NCBI RefSeq assembly: GCF_037975245.1
Contig: NC_092579.1
Coordinates: forward strand, 18,287,678-18,351,677
DNA: 64,000 nucleotides
Reading direction: 5' to 3'
Source of the DNA: Apostichopus japonicus
Lineage: Eukaryota; Echinodermata; Holothuroidea; Aspidochirotida; Stichopodidae
How positions within the stretch are numbered: position 1 is the stretch's first letter; the number at the start of each line of letters is the position of its first letter. The notes beneath the pieces were generated by a model. The model saw only the letters and a list, made by a program, of their open reading frames with translations, searched no databases and was not told the DNA's origin. Made by a program: the position numbers and the translations under genes. Positions 23,881 through 37,074 of the stretch are shown here, piece by piece.

Positions 23881-26800
23881 TTATTTCTCCTGATTGATTG
23901 ATGGCCCTTAAAAGAGCCGTCAAATTTATTTCTCCTGATTATTTGATGGCCCTTAAAAGAGCCGTCAAATTTACTTCTCTTGATTATTTGATGATGGCCC
24001 TTAAAAGAGCCGTCAAATTTACTTCTCTTGATTATTTGATGGCCCCTAAAAGAGCCGTCAAATTTATTTCTCTGGATTATTTGATGGCCCTTAAAAGAGC
24101 CGTCAAATTTATTTCTCTTGATTATTTGATGGCCCTTAAAAGAGCCGTCAAATTTACTTCTCTTGACTATTTGATGGCCCTTAAAAGAGCCGTCAAATTT
24201 ATTTCTCTTGATTATTTGATGGCCCTTAAAAGAGCCGTCAAATTTACTTCTCTTGACTATTTGATGGCCCTTAAAAGAGCCGTCAAATTTATTTCTCTTT
24301 ATTATTTGATGGCCCTTAAAAGAGCCGTCAAATTTACTTCTCTTGATTATTTGATGGCCCCTAAAAGAGCCGTCAAATTTACTTCTCTTGATTATTTGAT
24401 GGCCCTTAAAAGAGCCGTCAAATTTATTTCTCCTGAAAATTTGATGGCCCTTAAAAGAGCCGTCAAATTTATTTCTCTTGATTATTTGATGGCCCTAAAA
24501 AGAGCCGTCAAATTTACTTCTCTTGATTATTTGATGGCCCTTAAAAGAGCCGTCAAATTTATTTCCCTTGATTATTTGATGGCCCTTAAAAGAGCCGTCA
24601 AATTTACTTCTCTTGATTATTTGATGGCCCTTAAAAGAGCCGTCAAATTTATTTCTCTTGATTATTTGATGGCCCCTAAAAGAGCCGTCAAATTTACTTC
24701 TCAGGATTACTTGATGGCCCCTAAAAGAGCCGTCAATATTATTTCTCTTGATTATTTGATGGCCCCTAAAAGAGCCGTCAAATTTATTTCTCTTGATTAT
24801 TTGATGACTTATTAGCTTCCTGGTTGGCTAAAATGGGTTTCTGTATCAATCACTTTGAGAATCATCTCTTTGAAATATTAAACCTGATTGAGTTTCAAAA
24901 TGCCCTTCTGATGTTGTGTCCCCTCCCCACCTTTTGGAAGCATCCTACCCCCCTGCTTCAGGCGACCATTTGGAATCCAATTTTGTGGAGAGAGAGAGAG
25001 ACATAAATCCAACACAAGAAATTCGTTCCACCACTTTACAATTCTGTAGTCTTAGGTGGAGGTCTCAAGACCATTACGATTTGCTTAATTTAGTAAGATA
25101 AGAGAACTCCCTGCATGGTTTTAGATGGCAACATCCATGGAAATGGGTGTCGGTGCCTGGTATTGTCATTTCAATCCCTATTAATTAAGGTTTCCCGGGT
25201 AATAAATTCATTCAAGAAATTATTTTAAAAGTTTATAATTAGTTGACTTTTAGTTGACTTCGACTTTTAGTGCAAGTGAAAGTGTGATCAAGAAAGATGA
25301 TGCTAATCCATCGAAGTCATATTTATTCATTTACAAAGAGCGCCATCTAATTTTACAAACTTATTTAGTACCCCGTTCCCGGTATCCTGTGTTTCTTTCT
25401 GTTTGCTTTAAGAAAGGTTGGAACAATTGTAACACTGCATTAACTTGCTAAACATTGCGCAAAAGACTTTCGATGAAACAATAAGGAAGCTGACATATTA
25501 GCAAAATTAGACAAATTTATTTCTCTTGATTATTTGATGGCCCTTAAAAGAGATGTCAAATTTACTTCTCTTGATTATTTGATGGCCCTTAAAAGAGCCG
25601 TCAAATTTACTTCTCTTGATTATTTGATGGCCCCTAAAAGAGCCGTCAAATTTACTTCCCCTGATTATTTGATGGCCCTTAAAAGAGCCGTCAAATTTAC
25701 TTCTCTGGACTATTTGATGGCCCTTAAAAGAGCCGTCTTTTGATGGCCCTTAAAAGAGCCGTCAAATTTACTTCTCTTGATTATTTGATGGCCCCTAAAA
25801 GAGCCGTCAAATTTACTTCTCTTGATTATTTGATGGCCCCTAAAAGAGCCGTCTAATTTACTTTTCTTGATTATTTGATGGCCCCTAAAAGAGCCGTCAA
25901 ATTTACTTCTCTTGATTATTTGATGGCCCCTAAAAGAGCCGTCTAATTTACTTCTCTTGATTATTTGATGGCCCCTAAAAGAGCCGTCAAATTTACTTCT
26001 CTTGATTATTTGATGGCCCCTAAAAGAGCCGTCAAATTTACTTCTCAGGATTATTTGATGGCCCTTAAAAGAGCCGTCAATATTATTTCTCTTGATTATT
26101 TGATGGCCCCTAAAAGAGCCGTCAAATTTATTTCTCTTGATTATTTGATGACTTATTAGCTTCCTGGTTGGCTAAAATGGGATTTTGTATCAATCACTTT
26201 CAGAATCATCTCTTTGAAATATTAAACCTGATTGAGTTTCAAAATGCCCTTCTGATGTTGTGTCCCCTCCCCACCTTTTGGAAGCATCCTACCCCCCCCC
26301 CCCTGCTTCAGGCGACCATTTGGAATCCAATTTTGTGGAGAGAGAGAGAGAGAGAGAGAGACATAAATCCAACACAAGAAATTCGTTCCATCACTTTACA
26401 ATTCTGTAGTCTTAGGTGGAGGTCTCAAGACCATTACGATTTGCTTAATTTAGTAAGATAAGAGAACTCCCTGCATGGTTTTAGATGGCAACATCCATGG
26501 AAATGGGTGTCGGTGCCTGGTATTGTCATTTCAATCCCTATTAATTAAGGTTTCCCGGGTAATAAATTCATTCAAGAAATTATTTTAAAAGTTTATAATT
26601 AGTTGACTTTTAGTTGACTTCGACTTTTAGTGCAAGTGAAAGTGTGATCAAGAAAGATGATGCTAATCCATCGAAGTCATATTTATTCATTTACAAAGAG
26701 CGCCATCTAATTTTACAAACTTATTTAGTACCCCGTTCCCGGTATCCTGTGTTTCTTTCTGTTTGCTTTAAGAAAGGTTGGAACAATTGTAACACTGCAT

Positions 26801-29800
26801 TAACTTGCTAAACATTGCGCAAAAGACTTTCGATGAAACAATAAGGAAGCTGACATATTAGCAAAATTAGACAAATTTATTTCTCTTGATTATTTGATGG
26901 CCCTTAAAAGAGATGTCAAATTTACTTCTCTTGATTATTTGATGGCCCTTAAAAGAGCCGTCAAATTTACTTCTCTTGATTATTTGATGGCCCCTAAAAG
27001 AGCCGTCAAATTTACTTCCCCTGATTATTTGATGGCCCTTAAAAGAGCCGTCAAATTTACTTCTCTTGATTATTTGATGGCCCCTAAAAGAGCCGTCAAA
27101 TTTACTTCTCTGGACTATTTGATGGCCCCTAAAAGAGCCGTCAAATTTACTTCTCTTGATTATTTGATGGCTCCTAAAAGAGCCGTCAAATTTACTTCTC
27201 TTGATTATTTGATGGCCCTTAAAAGAGCCGTCAAATTTACTTCTCTTGATTATTTGATGGCCCCTAAAAGAGCCGTCTAACTTACTTCTCTTGATTATTT
27301 GACGGCCCTTAAAAGAGCCGTCAAATTTACTTCTCTTGATTATTTGATTGCCCCTAAAAGAGCCGTCAAATTTATTTCTCTTGATTATTTGATGGCCCTT
27401 AAAAGAGCCGTCAAATTTACTTCTCTTGATTATTTGATTGCCCCTAAAAGAGCCGTCAAATTTACTTCTCTTGATTATTTGATGGCCCCTAAAAGAGCCG
27501 TCAATATTATTTCTCTTGATTACTTGATGGCCCTTAAAAGAGCCGTCAAATTTACTTCTCTTGACTATTTGATGGCCCATAAAAGAGCCGTCAAATTTAT
27601 TTCTCTTGATTATTTGATGGCCCTTAAAAGAGCCGTCAAATTTACTTCTCTTGATTATTTGATGGCGCTTAAAAGAGCCGTCTAATTTACTTCCCTTGAT
27701 TATTTGATGACCCTTAAAAGAGCCGTCAACTTTACTTCTCTTGATTATTTGATGGTCCTTAAAAGAGCCGTCAAATTTACTTCTCTTGATTATTTGATGG
27801 CCCCTAAAAGAGCCGTCAAATTTACTTCTCTTGATTATTTGATGGCCCCTAAAAGAGCCGTCAATATTATTTCTCTTGATTATTTGATGGCCCCTAAATG
27901 GGCCGTCAAATTTACTTCCCCTGATTATTTGATGGCACCTAAAAGAGCCGTCAAATTTACTTCTCTGGACTATTTGATGGCCCTTAAAAGAGCCGTCATT
28001 TGATGGCCCTTAAAAGAGCCGCCAAATTTACTTCTCTTGATTATTTGATGGCCCTTAAAAGAGCCGTCAAATTTACTTCTCTTGATTATTTGATGGCCCT
28101 TAAAAGAGCCGTCAAATTTATTTCTCTTGATTATCTGATGGCCCTTAAAAGAGCCGTCAAATTTACTTCTCTTGATTATTTGATGGCCCCTAAAAGAGCC
28201 GTCAAATTTACTTCTCTTGATTATTTGATGGCCACTAAAAGAGCCGTCAAATTTACTTCTCTTGACTATTTGATGGCCCTTAAAAGAGCCGTCTAATTTA
28301 CTTCTCTTGACTATTTGATGGCCCCTAAAAGAGCCGTCAAATTTACTTCTCTTGATTTTTTGATGGCCCCTAAAAGAGCCGTCAAATTTACTTCTCTTGA
28401 TTATTTGATGGCCCTTAAAAGAGCCGTCTAATTTACTTCTCTTGATTATTTGATGGCCCTTAAAAGAGCCGTCAAATTTACTTCTCTTGATTATTTGATG
28501 GCCCCTAAAAGAGCCGTCAAATTTACTTCTCTTGATTATTTGATGGCCCTTAAAAGAGCCGTCAAATTTACTTCTCTTGATTATTTGATGGCCCCTAAAA
28601 GAGCCGTCAATATTATTTCTTTTGATTATTTGATGGCCCCTAAAAGAGCCGTCAAATTTACTTCTCTGGACTATTTGATGGCCCTTAAAAGAGCCGTCAA
28701 ATTTATTTCTCTTGACTATTTGATGGCCCTTAAAAGAGCCGTCAAATTTACTTCTCTTGATTATTTGATGGCCCCTAAAAGAGCCGTCTAATTTACTTCT
28801 CTTGATTATTTGATGGCCCCTAAAAGAGCCGTCTAATTTACTTCTCTTGATTATTTGATGGCCCCTAAAAGAGCCGTCAAATTTACTTCTCTTGATTATT
28901 TGATGGCCCCTAAAAGAGCCGTCAAATTTACTTCCCTTGATTATTTGATGGCCCTTAAAAGAGCCGTCAAATTTACTTCTCTTGTTTATTTGATGGCCCC
29001 TTAATGAGCCGTCAATATTATTTCTCTTGATTATTTGATGACTTATTAGCTTCCTGGTTGGCTAAAATGGGTTTCTGTATCAATCACTTTCAGAATCATC
29101 TCTTTGAAATATTAAACCTGATTGAGTTTCAAAATGCCCTTCTGATGTTGTGTCCCCTCCCCACCTTTTGGAAGCATCCTAACCCCCTGCTTCAGGCGAC
29201 CATTTGGAATCCAATTTTGTGGAGAGAGAGAGAGAGAGACATAAATCCAACACAAGAAATTCGTTCCACCACTTTACAATTCTGTAGTCTTAGGTGGAGG
29301 TCTCAAGACCATTACGATTTGCTTAATTTAGTAAGATAAGAGAACTCCCTGCATGGTTTTAGATGGCAACATCCATGGAAATGGGTGTCGGTGCCTGGTA
29401 TTGTCATTTCAATCCCTATTAATTAAGGTTTCCCGGGTAATAAAATCATTCAAGAAATTATTTTAAAAGTTTATAATTAGTTGACTTTTAATTGACTTCG
29501 ACTTTTAGTGCAAGTGAAAGTGTGATCAAGAAAGATGATGCTAATCCATCGAAGTCATATTTATTCATTTACAAAGAGCGACATCTAATTTTACAAACTT
29601 ATTTAGTACCCCGTTCCCGGTATCCTGTGTTTCTTTCTGTTTGCTTTAAGAAAGGTTGAAACAATTGTAACACTGCATTAACTTGCTAAACATTGCGCAA
29701 AAGACTTTCGATGAAACAATAAGGAAGCTGACATATTAGCAAAATTAGACAAATTTATTTCTCCTGATTATTTGATGGCCCTTAAAAGAGCCGTCAAATT

Positions 29801-31085
29801 TACTTCTCTTGATTATTTGATGGCCCTTAAAAGAGCCGTCAAATTTACTTCTCTTGATTATTTGATGGCCCTTAAAAGAGCCGTCAAATTTACTTCTCTT
29901 GATTATTTGATGGCCCCTAAAAGAGCCGTCAATATTATTTCTCTTGACTACTTGATGGCCCTTAAAAGAGCCGTCAAATTTACTTCTCTTGATTATTTGA
30001 TGGCCCTTAAAAGAGCCGTCAAATTTACTTCTCTTGATTATTTGATGGCCCTTAAAAGAGCCGTCAAATTTATTCTCTTGATTATTTGATGGCCCCGAAA
30101 AGAGCCGTCTAATTTACTTCTCTTGATTATTTGATGGCCCTTAAAAGAGCCGTCAAATTTACTTCTCTTGATTATTTGATGGCCCCTAAAAGAGCCGTCA
30201 AATTTACTTCTCTTGACTATTTGATGGCCACTAAAAGAGCCGTCAAATTTACCTCTCTTGACTATTTGATGGCCCCTAAAAGAGCCGTCAAATTTACTTC
30301 TCTTGATTATTTGATGGCCCCTAAAAGAGCCGTCAAATTTACTTCTCTTGATTATTTGATGGCCACTAAAAGAGCCGTCAAATTTACTTCTCTTGACTAT
30401 TTGATGGCCCCTAAAAGAGCCGTCTAATTTACTTCTCTTGACTATTTGATGGCCCTTAAAAGAGCCGTCAAATTTACTTCTCTGGACTATTTGATGGCCC
30501 CTAAAAGAGCCGTCAAATTTACTTCTCTTGATTTTTTGATGGCCCTTAAAAGAGCCGTCAAATTTACTTCTCTTGATTATTTGATGGCCCCTAAAAGAGC
30601 CGTCTAATTTACTTCTCTTGATTATTTGATGGCCCTTAAAAGAGCCGTCAAATTTACTTCTCTTGATTATTTGATGGCCCCTAAAAGAGCCGTCAAATTT
30701 ACTTCTCTTGATTATTTGATGGCCCTTAAAAGAGCCGTCAAATTTACTTCTCTTGATTATTTGACGGCCCCTAAAAGAGCCGTCAATATTATTTCTTTTG
30801 ATTATTTGATGGCCCCTAAAAGAGCCGTCTAATTTACTTCTCTTGATTATTTGATGGCCCCTAAAAGAGCCGTCAAATTTACTTCTCTTGATTATTTGAT
30901 GGCCCCTAAAAGAGCCGTCAAATTTACTTCTCTTGATTATTTGATGGTCCTTAAAAGAGCCGTCAAATTTACTTCTCTTGATTATTTGATGGCCCCTAAA
31001 AGAGCCGTCAAATTTACTTCTCTTGATTATTTGATGGCCCCTTAATGAGCCGTCAATATTATTTCTCTTGATTATTTGATGACTT

Positions 31086-31251
31086 ATTAGCTTCCTGGTT
31101 GGCTAAAATGGGTTTCTGTATCAATCACTTTCAGAATCATCTCTTTGAAATATTAAACCTGATTGAGTTTCAAAATGCCCTTCTGATGTTGTGTCCCCTC
31201 CCCACCTTTTGGAAGCATCCTAACCCCCTGCTTCAGGCGACCATTTGGAAT
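31086..31251. repeat. Truncated spacer copy joined directly to a repeat block
   Basis: The spacer begins normally but stops after GACCATTTGGAATCCA and continues at once as TTATTTCTCTTGATTA, which is repeat-unit sequence. About 540 bp of spacer are missing, consistent with a deletion or unequal exchange inside the array. Confidence 0.8.
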
Positions 31252-33280
31252 CCATTATTTCTCTTGATTATTTGATGGCCCCTATATGGGCCGTCAAATT
31301 TACTTCCCCTGATTATTTGATGGCCCCTAAAAGAGCCGTCAAATTTACTTCTCTTGACTATTTGATGGCCCTTAAAAGAGCCGTCTAATTTACTTCTCTT
31401 GATTATTTGATGGCCCTTAAAAGAGCCGTCAAATTTACTTCCCTTGATTATTTGATGGCCCCTAAAAGAGCCGTCAAAGTTACTTCTCTTGATTATTTGA
31501 TGGCCCCTAAAAGAGCCGTCAAATTTACTTCTCTTGATTATTTGATGGCCCTTAAAAGAGCCGTCTAATTTACTTCTCTTGATTATTTGATGGCCCCTAA
31601 AAGAGCCGTCAAATTTACTTCTCTTGATTATTTGATGGCCCCTAAAAGAGCCGTCAAATTTACTTCTCTTGATTATTTGATGGCCCCTAAAAGAGCCGTC
31701 AAATTTACTTCTCTTGATTATTTGATGGCCCCTAAAAGAGCCGTCAAATTTACTTCTCTTGATTATTTGATGGCCCCTAAAAGAGCCGTCAAATTTATTT
31801 CCCCGGATTATTTGATGGCCCTTAAAAGAGCCGTCAAATTTACTTCTCTTGATTATTTGATGGCCCTTAAAAGAGCCGTCAAATTTACTTCTCTTGATTA
31901 TTTGATGGCCCCTAAAAGAGCCGTCAAATTTACTTCTCTTGATTATTTGATGGCCCCTTAATGAGCCGTCAATATTATTTCTCTTGATTATTTGATGACT
32001 TATTAGCTTCCTGGTTGGCTAAAATGGGTTTCTGTATCAATCACTTTCAGAATCATCTCTTTGAAATATTAAACCTGATTGAGTTTCAAAATGCCCTTCT
32101 GATGTTGTGTCCCCTCCCCACCTTTTGGAAGCATCCTAACCCCCTGCTTCAGGCGACCATTTGGAATCCAATTTTGTGGAGAGAGAGATAGAGAGACATA
32201 AATCCAACACAAGAAATTCGTTCCACCACTTTACAATTCTGTAGTCTTAGGTGGAGGTCTCAAGACCATTACGATTTGCTTAATTTAGTAAGATAAGAGA
32301 ACTCCCTGCATGGTTTTAGATGGCAACATCCATGGAAATGGGTGTCGGTGCCTGGTATTGTCATTTCAATCCCTATTAATTAAGGTTTCCCGGGTAATAA
32401 AATCATTCAAGAAATTATTTTAAAAGTTTATAATTAGTTGACTTTTAATTGACTTCGACTTTTAGTGCAAGTGAAAGTGTGATCAAGAAAGATGATGCTA
32501 ATCCATCGAAGTCATATTTATTCATTTACAAAGAGCGACATCTAATTTTACAAACTTATTTAGTACCCCGTTCCCGGTATCCTGTGTTTCTTTCTGTTTG
32601 CTTTAAGAAAGGTTGAAACAATTGTAACACTGCATTAACTTGCTAAACATTGCGCAAAAGACTTTCGATGAAACAATAAGGAAGCTGACATATTAGCAAA
32701 ATTAGACAAATTTATTTCTCCTGATTATTTGATGGCCCTTAAAAGAGCCGTCAAATTTACTTCTCTTGATTATTTGATGGCCCTTAAAAGAGCCGTCAAA
32801 TTTACTTCTCTTGATTATTTGATGGCCCCTAAAAGAGCCGTCAAATTTACTTCTCTTGACTATTTGATGGCCCTTAAAAGAGCCGTCAAATTTACTTCTC
32901 TTGATTAATTGATGGCCCCTAAAAGAGCCGTCAAATTTACTTCTCTTGACTATTTGATGGCCCTTAAAAGAGCCGTCAAATTTACTTCTCTTGATTATTT
33001 GATGGCCCCTAAAAGAGCCGTCAAATTTACTTCTCTTGATTATTTGATGGCCCTTAAAAGAGCCGTCAAATTTACTTCTCTTGGTTATTTGATGGCCCTT
33101 AAAAGAGCCGTCAAATTTACTTCTCTTGATTATTTGATGGCCCCTAAAAGAGCCGTCAAATTTATTTCCCTGGATTATTTGATGGCCCTTAAAAGAGCCG
33201 TCAAATTTACTTCCCTTGATTATTTGATGGCCCTTAAAAGAGCCGTCAAATTTACTTCTCTTGATTATTTGATGGCTTAT

Positions 33281-33365
33281 TAGCTTCCTGGTTGGCTAAA
33301 ATGGGTTTCTGTATCAATCACTTTCAGAATCATCTTTTTGAAATATTAAACCTGATTGAGTTTCA
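33281..33365. repeat. Terminal truncated spacer copy
   Basis: The last block is followed by the first ~85 bp of the spacer (CTTCCTGGTTGGCTAAAATG through GATTGAGTTTCA). It then breaks into unrelated sequence leading to the receptor-like gene, so this is the right edge of the composite array. Confidence 0.8.
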
Positions 33366-33559
33366 CATGTTAACATTGGTCATGCATCGTGCTAAGGCTT
33401 TGCTGCTTTGCGTCTCGATGATACGTTTGTAGCATCCGACGAGACAAGAAGTAGCCTCCCACTTTATCCGTGTGTAGCTTTTTTGTAATAGTAGCGTTAA
33501 TTAAGTAGCTTATAAACGAGAATATATAGTGAGTGACCTTATTTATAGAATTCGTCGTG

Positions 33560-36500
33560 ATGGACGATATTGGAAAAATACGATCATCAGGCCTTATAGA
33601 GAAAAGGTCGAAAAAATCATGGCCAGTGATGTTTTGGGTTTTTATGAGGGCTTTGGCTCTGTTCTATCACCGAGCTGTGGTGACAGAGAGGAAATGTCTC
33701 TATTGTCACGTTGATAAAATGACGAGTGCCAGGCATGCAGCGACACGAATGCACGGAATGGACACTCCTCTGGATTTCTACATCTTGGCGTATGAATCCA
33801 GCAGTCCTGCAGCCGAGAGTCGCAGTGATGAGATGAATCATTCCGTGCAGGAACAAGATGGGGAGAGTTGTGACGTATGTCAGACGCTATGGTGGACTTG
33901 CTACCGGGATCCTGTCAAATACACTGAAGGATATCTTGGTATGTTATCAGTTTCTATCAGTTTGGTTTCCCAATAAATGCATTGTGTTATATACGGTTGA
34001 CGTATAAAAATGTCACTTTGAAAGTACGTTAGGTGCAAATAAATAAATAATAAAAAATATATATATATAAAACAATGAGAACACAATTATTTGATGGTTT
34101 TCATGGATTATATTCTTAACCAATTTCATGAACTTACTTTGGCTACTCTTTTGTTACGGGGAGAGGGGGTGGACTATTTTGCCAGACATGCATGGTTTCA
34201 AATCCGTCAGTTTACATAATGTATACCTGTGTCGACGGCAATATCCCTACTGAATGGTCTTACATGCTTACAGTTTGTATTACTGTATGAAAGGCCTCTT
34301 TTTATTTCCAATCTGTATCATCCAGAACATCCTTTCAGTGCATATCGGATTAATGTTGGTTGATGTGATAAAACGTTTAAGAAGTACCTGGTTCTGTTCC
34401 CAGACATGCAGGAAGAGTGTTTTATGTTTCAGAAAGGGACGATGGTTTTAAACGTAGAAGTAAAATATTTCATAATAAGATTAAACTGAGAAGGGGCGGA
34501 TTGGCCTGATGGCTTACCTACTATGTCCGAGACGCAGTCGGGTTTAGTTTCTCCATGCTATTCAATGCCTGCACCGTTTGGATGCGGAGCCTGTCAATAT
34601 CGATTCGCCATTGATAATGAGTGAACTTTCATAATTGAGGGCACGCTGATGATGACCATTCTCATTGCGATCAAAATCTGAATGTGCCAATCATATACTT
34701 AAAATTCGATTTCACATTAAAAAGATCTGATTAAGTTTCTAAGTTTGCTATAGTATAAGTATCATGATTTATCATTTGATTTGCGATACATAATATGCCA
34801 TATTAAAACTTTGCATTATAATTTTTTTTTACAAAATGCTGGTTATTATCGGCCAGGCGGTGTTCACAAATACTTGGTAACAATTGCTGTTAACATAAAG
34901 ATATTATTTATGAACATATTGAAACACAATCTTGTTAATTTAAATTAATACAAATTAAGTAATGGAGGGAACTAATGGTATTGAATCAAAAGATGATTAT
35001 ATGCTAGTAAACAACTACTAGTAGCCTTAATTATCAAGCTTTTGAATACAAAACGTGTCTCACATATGAGATGAGAAATATGTTAAAGACGGGTCAATTG
35101 ATTATGCAGCGTTAATTTTTCTTTTTCTTTTCTTTCGTTTCATTATCATTTTTTTTTTGTGTGTTATATTATAGGGATGAGTAGATGGATTCGAAGGTGG
35201 GATGGCGTTATCTCGATGGGTTGGTTGATTGTTACTATAGCAATTTTCCTTTTTTTATGGCGGAAGCTTCGTTCCACAGTTATTTGGAAAACTAGACCAA
35301 ATCCTGCGTCTTCTTGTCAAACTTTGTATGCTGGTATTATTGTCGACTCATTTCATCTTCGTCCTATGCTCCAAGATCCGTAGTCTCTTCAAGGCCGCCA
35401 CTCCAAGACTTTGTTGGGCAACTACCCTAAATGTAAGATACTTGATCAAGAGAGCTCAGTTCTTGGACATGCCAAGCAGAGGTCAGTATACTGATGATAA
35501 TCCCTTCATTATAGAAAACGGATGAATACATCCTATAGTCATATCGTCATTTCAATTTCACAGTTCCAATAAACCAGTGCCACCTATCAGGCCTTTGCAA
35601 CTGTATTGTTTGTAGATAAATAAATATGACGTACAATCTTTGGCAAGAAACGTGTCACATTTTTACTAACTCTATTGTTATTATCCTAGAAAAGGCCCCC
35701 CCTCCCCCAACTTTACTCTCGGATAACATACCTGCAATTTAGGATATCGAATCTTTGTATTAATTCATGTTTCCTATATACCCTTATGCACATTCCAATA
35801 CTAACTAAAGACAGTTGTTTTGATCGGCAATGGCAATTAACTTGTCTATGCAAATGTGTATTAAAGTTTGTAAGTTTCATTTTCTCGGAATTGATATTCA
35901 TCAAACCAGTTATTCTCTCCGTCTCTTTTCAAGGTTTACCCGGGGCACCGTTTCTTTTGATCTGTGTGGGATGTCCTTTCCTCATAGCACTGTATCGATT
36001 GGTAATATTCCTCTGCATCAGTACCTGTGACGTCAGTGTTTACAGCGTATCACAGTCACTGATCGGTGCCGTCTTCATGGTCAACTGGGGCTTGTTCCTA
36101 TACCTCATCTACTTCGTTAGACATTCTTTCCGATGTCAGTTCAATTTGCTGCTCTCATACATCAAAGATTTCGGGGATGACTTACAGAGATGTAGAGCAA
36201 TGATATTAATGTCGCTGCAGATTTTTCATGTTATTAACAACTCTGTACCCTGTATTTGGCCTTAACTTTCCCCGTGATGGTTATTGCCGTGGTTGCTAAC
36301 CTAACTGTAGATTACGTCATCAATGTGAGTAATTGTCTTGACCAGGAAAGCCAGTTGATTGCGAACCATCTGGCAATTTTATTTTGGTCAGAGATTGGAG
36401 TCGCACTTTTACTATGTTCTATAGCAATGGGTGGACTCAAAGTTCGTTACATCTGGGAAAACTTTGTTGGAAATGTTTTGATTATGAAAACTGACAAATC

Positions 36501-36684
36501 AAGGCTTCTCAGAAAAAAGTTGTTCCAGGAGGCAGAGTATTTGCTCAGGGAATCCAGCCTTCTTTTGACCACTATCGTGTTCTCGGTCACTGGCCTCTAC
36601 ATGGGATTCCATTTTGATAATCAAAATGTTATGATGATGAATAGTTCATGCAATGTAACTTCTGCAAAACTTTCATGTTATTAG
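33560..36684 (+). pseudogene. Multi-pass receptor-like gene, gustatory-receptor (Gr) superfamily candidate, broken
   Basis: Three exons join in phase. Exon 1 (33,560-33,948, ATG start, donor GTATGT) encodes a long N-terminal part containing PVMFWVFMRALALFYHRAV. Exon 2 (35,175-35,481, donor GTCAGT) holds two hydrophobic segments (VISMGWLIVTIAIFLF and KLCMLVLLSTHFIFVLC). Exon 3 (35,934-36,684, acceptor CTTTTCAAG) holds four more. The loop RCQFNLLLSYIKD...LQRCR before the fifth segment and the stretch FSVTGLYMGFHFDN near the end resemble Gr proteins, which are expected to have cytoplasmic N termini and seven membrane spans. Two frame breaks are visible: one base too many in the seven-T run at 35,250-35,256, and another shift at about 36,236-36,262. 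The last membrane exon with the TYhhhhhQF-type motif was not found downstream. This could be a pseudogene, or a gene with assembly indels. The family call is moderate. Confidence 0.55.
34486..34620 (+). other. Possible degenerate tRNA-like sequence in intron 1 of the receptor-like gene
   Basis: TTGGCCTGATGGCTTACC followed about 35 bp later by GTCGGGTTTAGTTTCTCC loosely resembles A and B boxes of a tRNA-derived SINE head. No convincing cloverleaf could be drawn. The rest of this intron (33,949-35,174) shows nothing recognisable. Confidence 0.2.
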
Positions 36685-37074
36685 TCTAACTTTGATCTGT
36701 TATTCATGATTGTAGCTAGAAATGTCAATGCACTGGTTAGCTCACCGTGCGTATTAAGTATATATTATGGATGAAGAGTGGTTGATTTCGCTCATATATG
36801 CGTTTGAACAGTTACGGAAAGTACACGATGATTTCCAACAAATCAAATGATAATATATCAACCATGAATTATAATTCTGTCATTAATTCCATAAGCTTAC
36901 AATAAGTTATATATGTCTATAAATCTCAGTTTCATATACGTATCTGTAAGTTTAATGATGGTACAAGGAAAACAACCTACGTTTGGATTATGTAGTTGAC
37001 GATTGAAAACATTAGCACAGTCTGTCACATACCATTCTGAGATTTGTATCCCAACCTTTAAGCATCATAAAGAA
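36685..37074. other. Stretch without recognised gene
   Basis: AT-rich sequence after the receptor-like gene. It was searched for a seventh membrane exon on the plus strand and none was seen. Confidence 0.4.

Larger units (their letters stand above)
22255..33365. repeat. Composite array: 45-bp hairpin repeat blocks alternating with a ~705-bp spacer
   Basis: Seven blocks of a 45-bp unit (22,880-23,175; 23,880-24,810; 25,510-26,155; 26,875-29,045; 29,755-31,085; 31,252-31,995; 32,710-33,280) contain roughly 150 units in all. The unit runs TTTGATGGCCCTTAAAAGAG, CCGTCAAATTTACTTCTCTT, GATTA. Its first 28 bases form an imperfect hairpin (TTTGATGGCCCTT paired with AAGAGCCGTCAAA). Because 45 is divisible by three, both strands stay open for long stretches (MALKRAVKFTSLDYL forward; HQIIKRSKFDGSFKG reverse). 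Recurrent CCGTCTAA variants and frame shifts interrupt them. No protein function is supported. Confidence 0.9.

Noticed and set aside
23898..24815. 305-codon open frame of repeated MALKRAVKFTSLDYL
   Set aside because: The 45-bp period keeps any frame open. Other blocks carry stops and shifts in the same frame, and no start context, splice signal or known domain supports a protein.
26867..27580. 237-codon minus-strand frame of repeated KRSKFDGSF units
   Set aside because: Same cause: it is the reverse strand of the 45-bp repeat and overlaps equally open plus-strand frames.
22880..33280. CRISPR-like array of palindromic repeats
   Set aside because: Units are contiguous with no unique spacers between repeats, the context is eukaryotic, and the long spacers are copies of one sequence.
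33529..33714. Alternative frame MSDLIYRIRRDGRYW as the receptor-like gene's N terminus
   Set aside because: The frame from 33,560 runs to a good donor at 33,948 in phase with exon 2; the alternative stops early and has no splice continuation.
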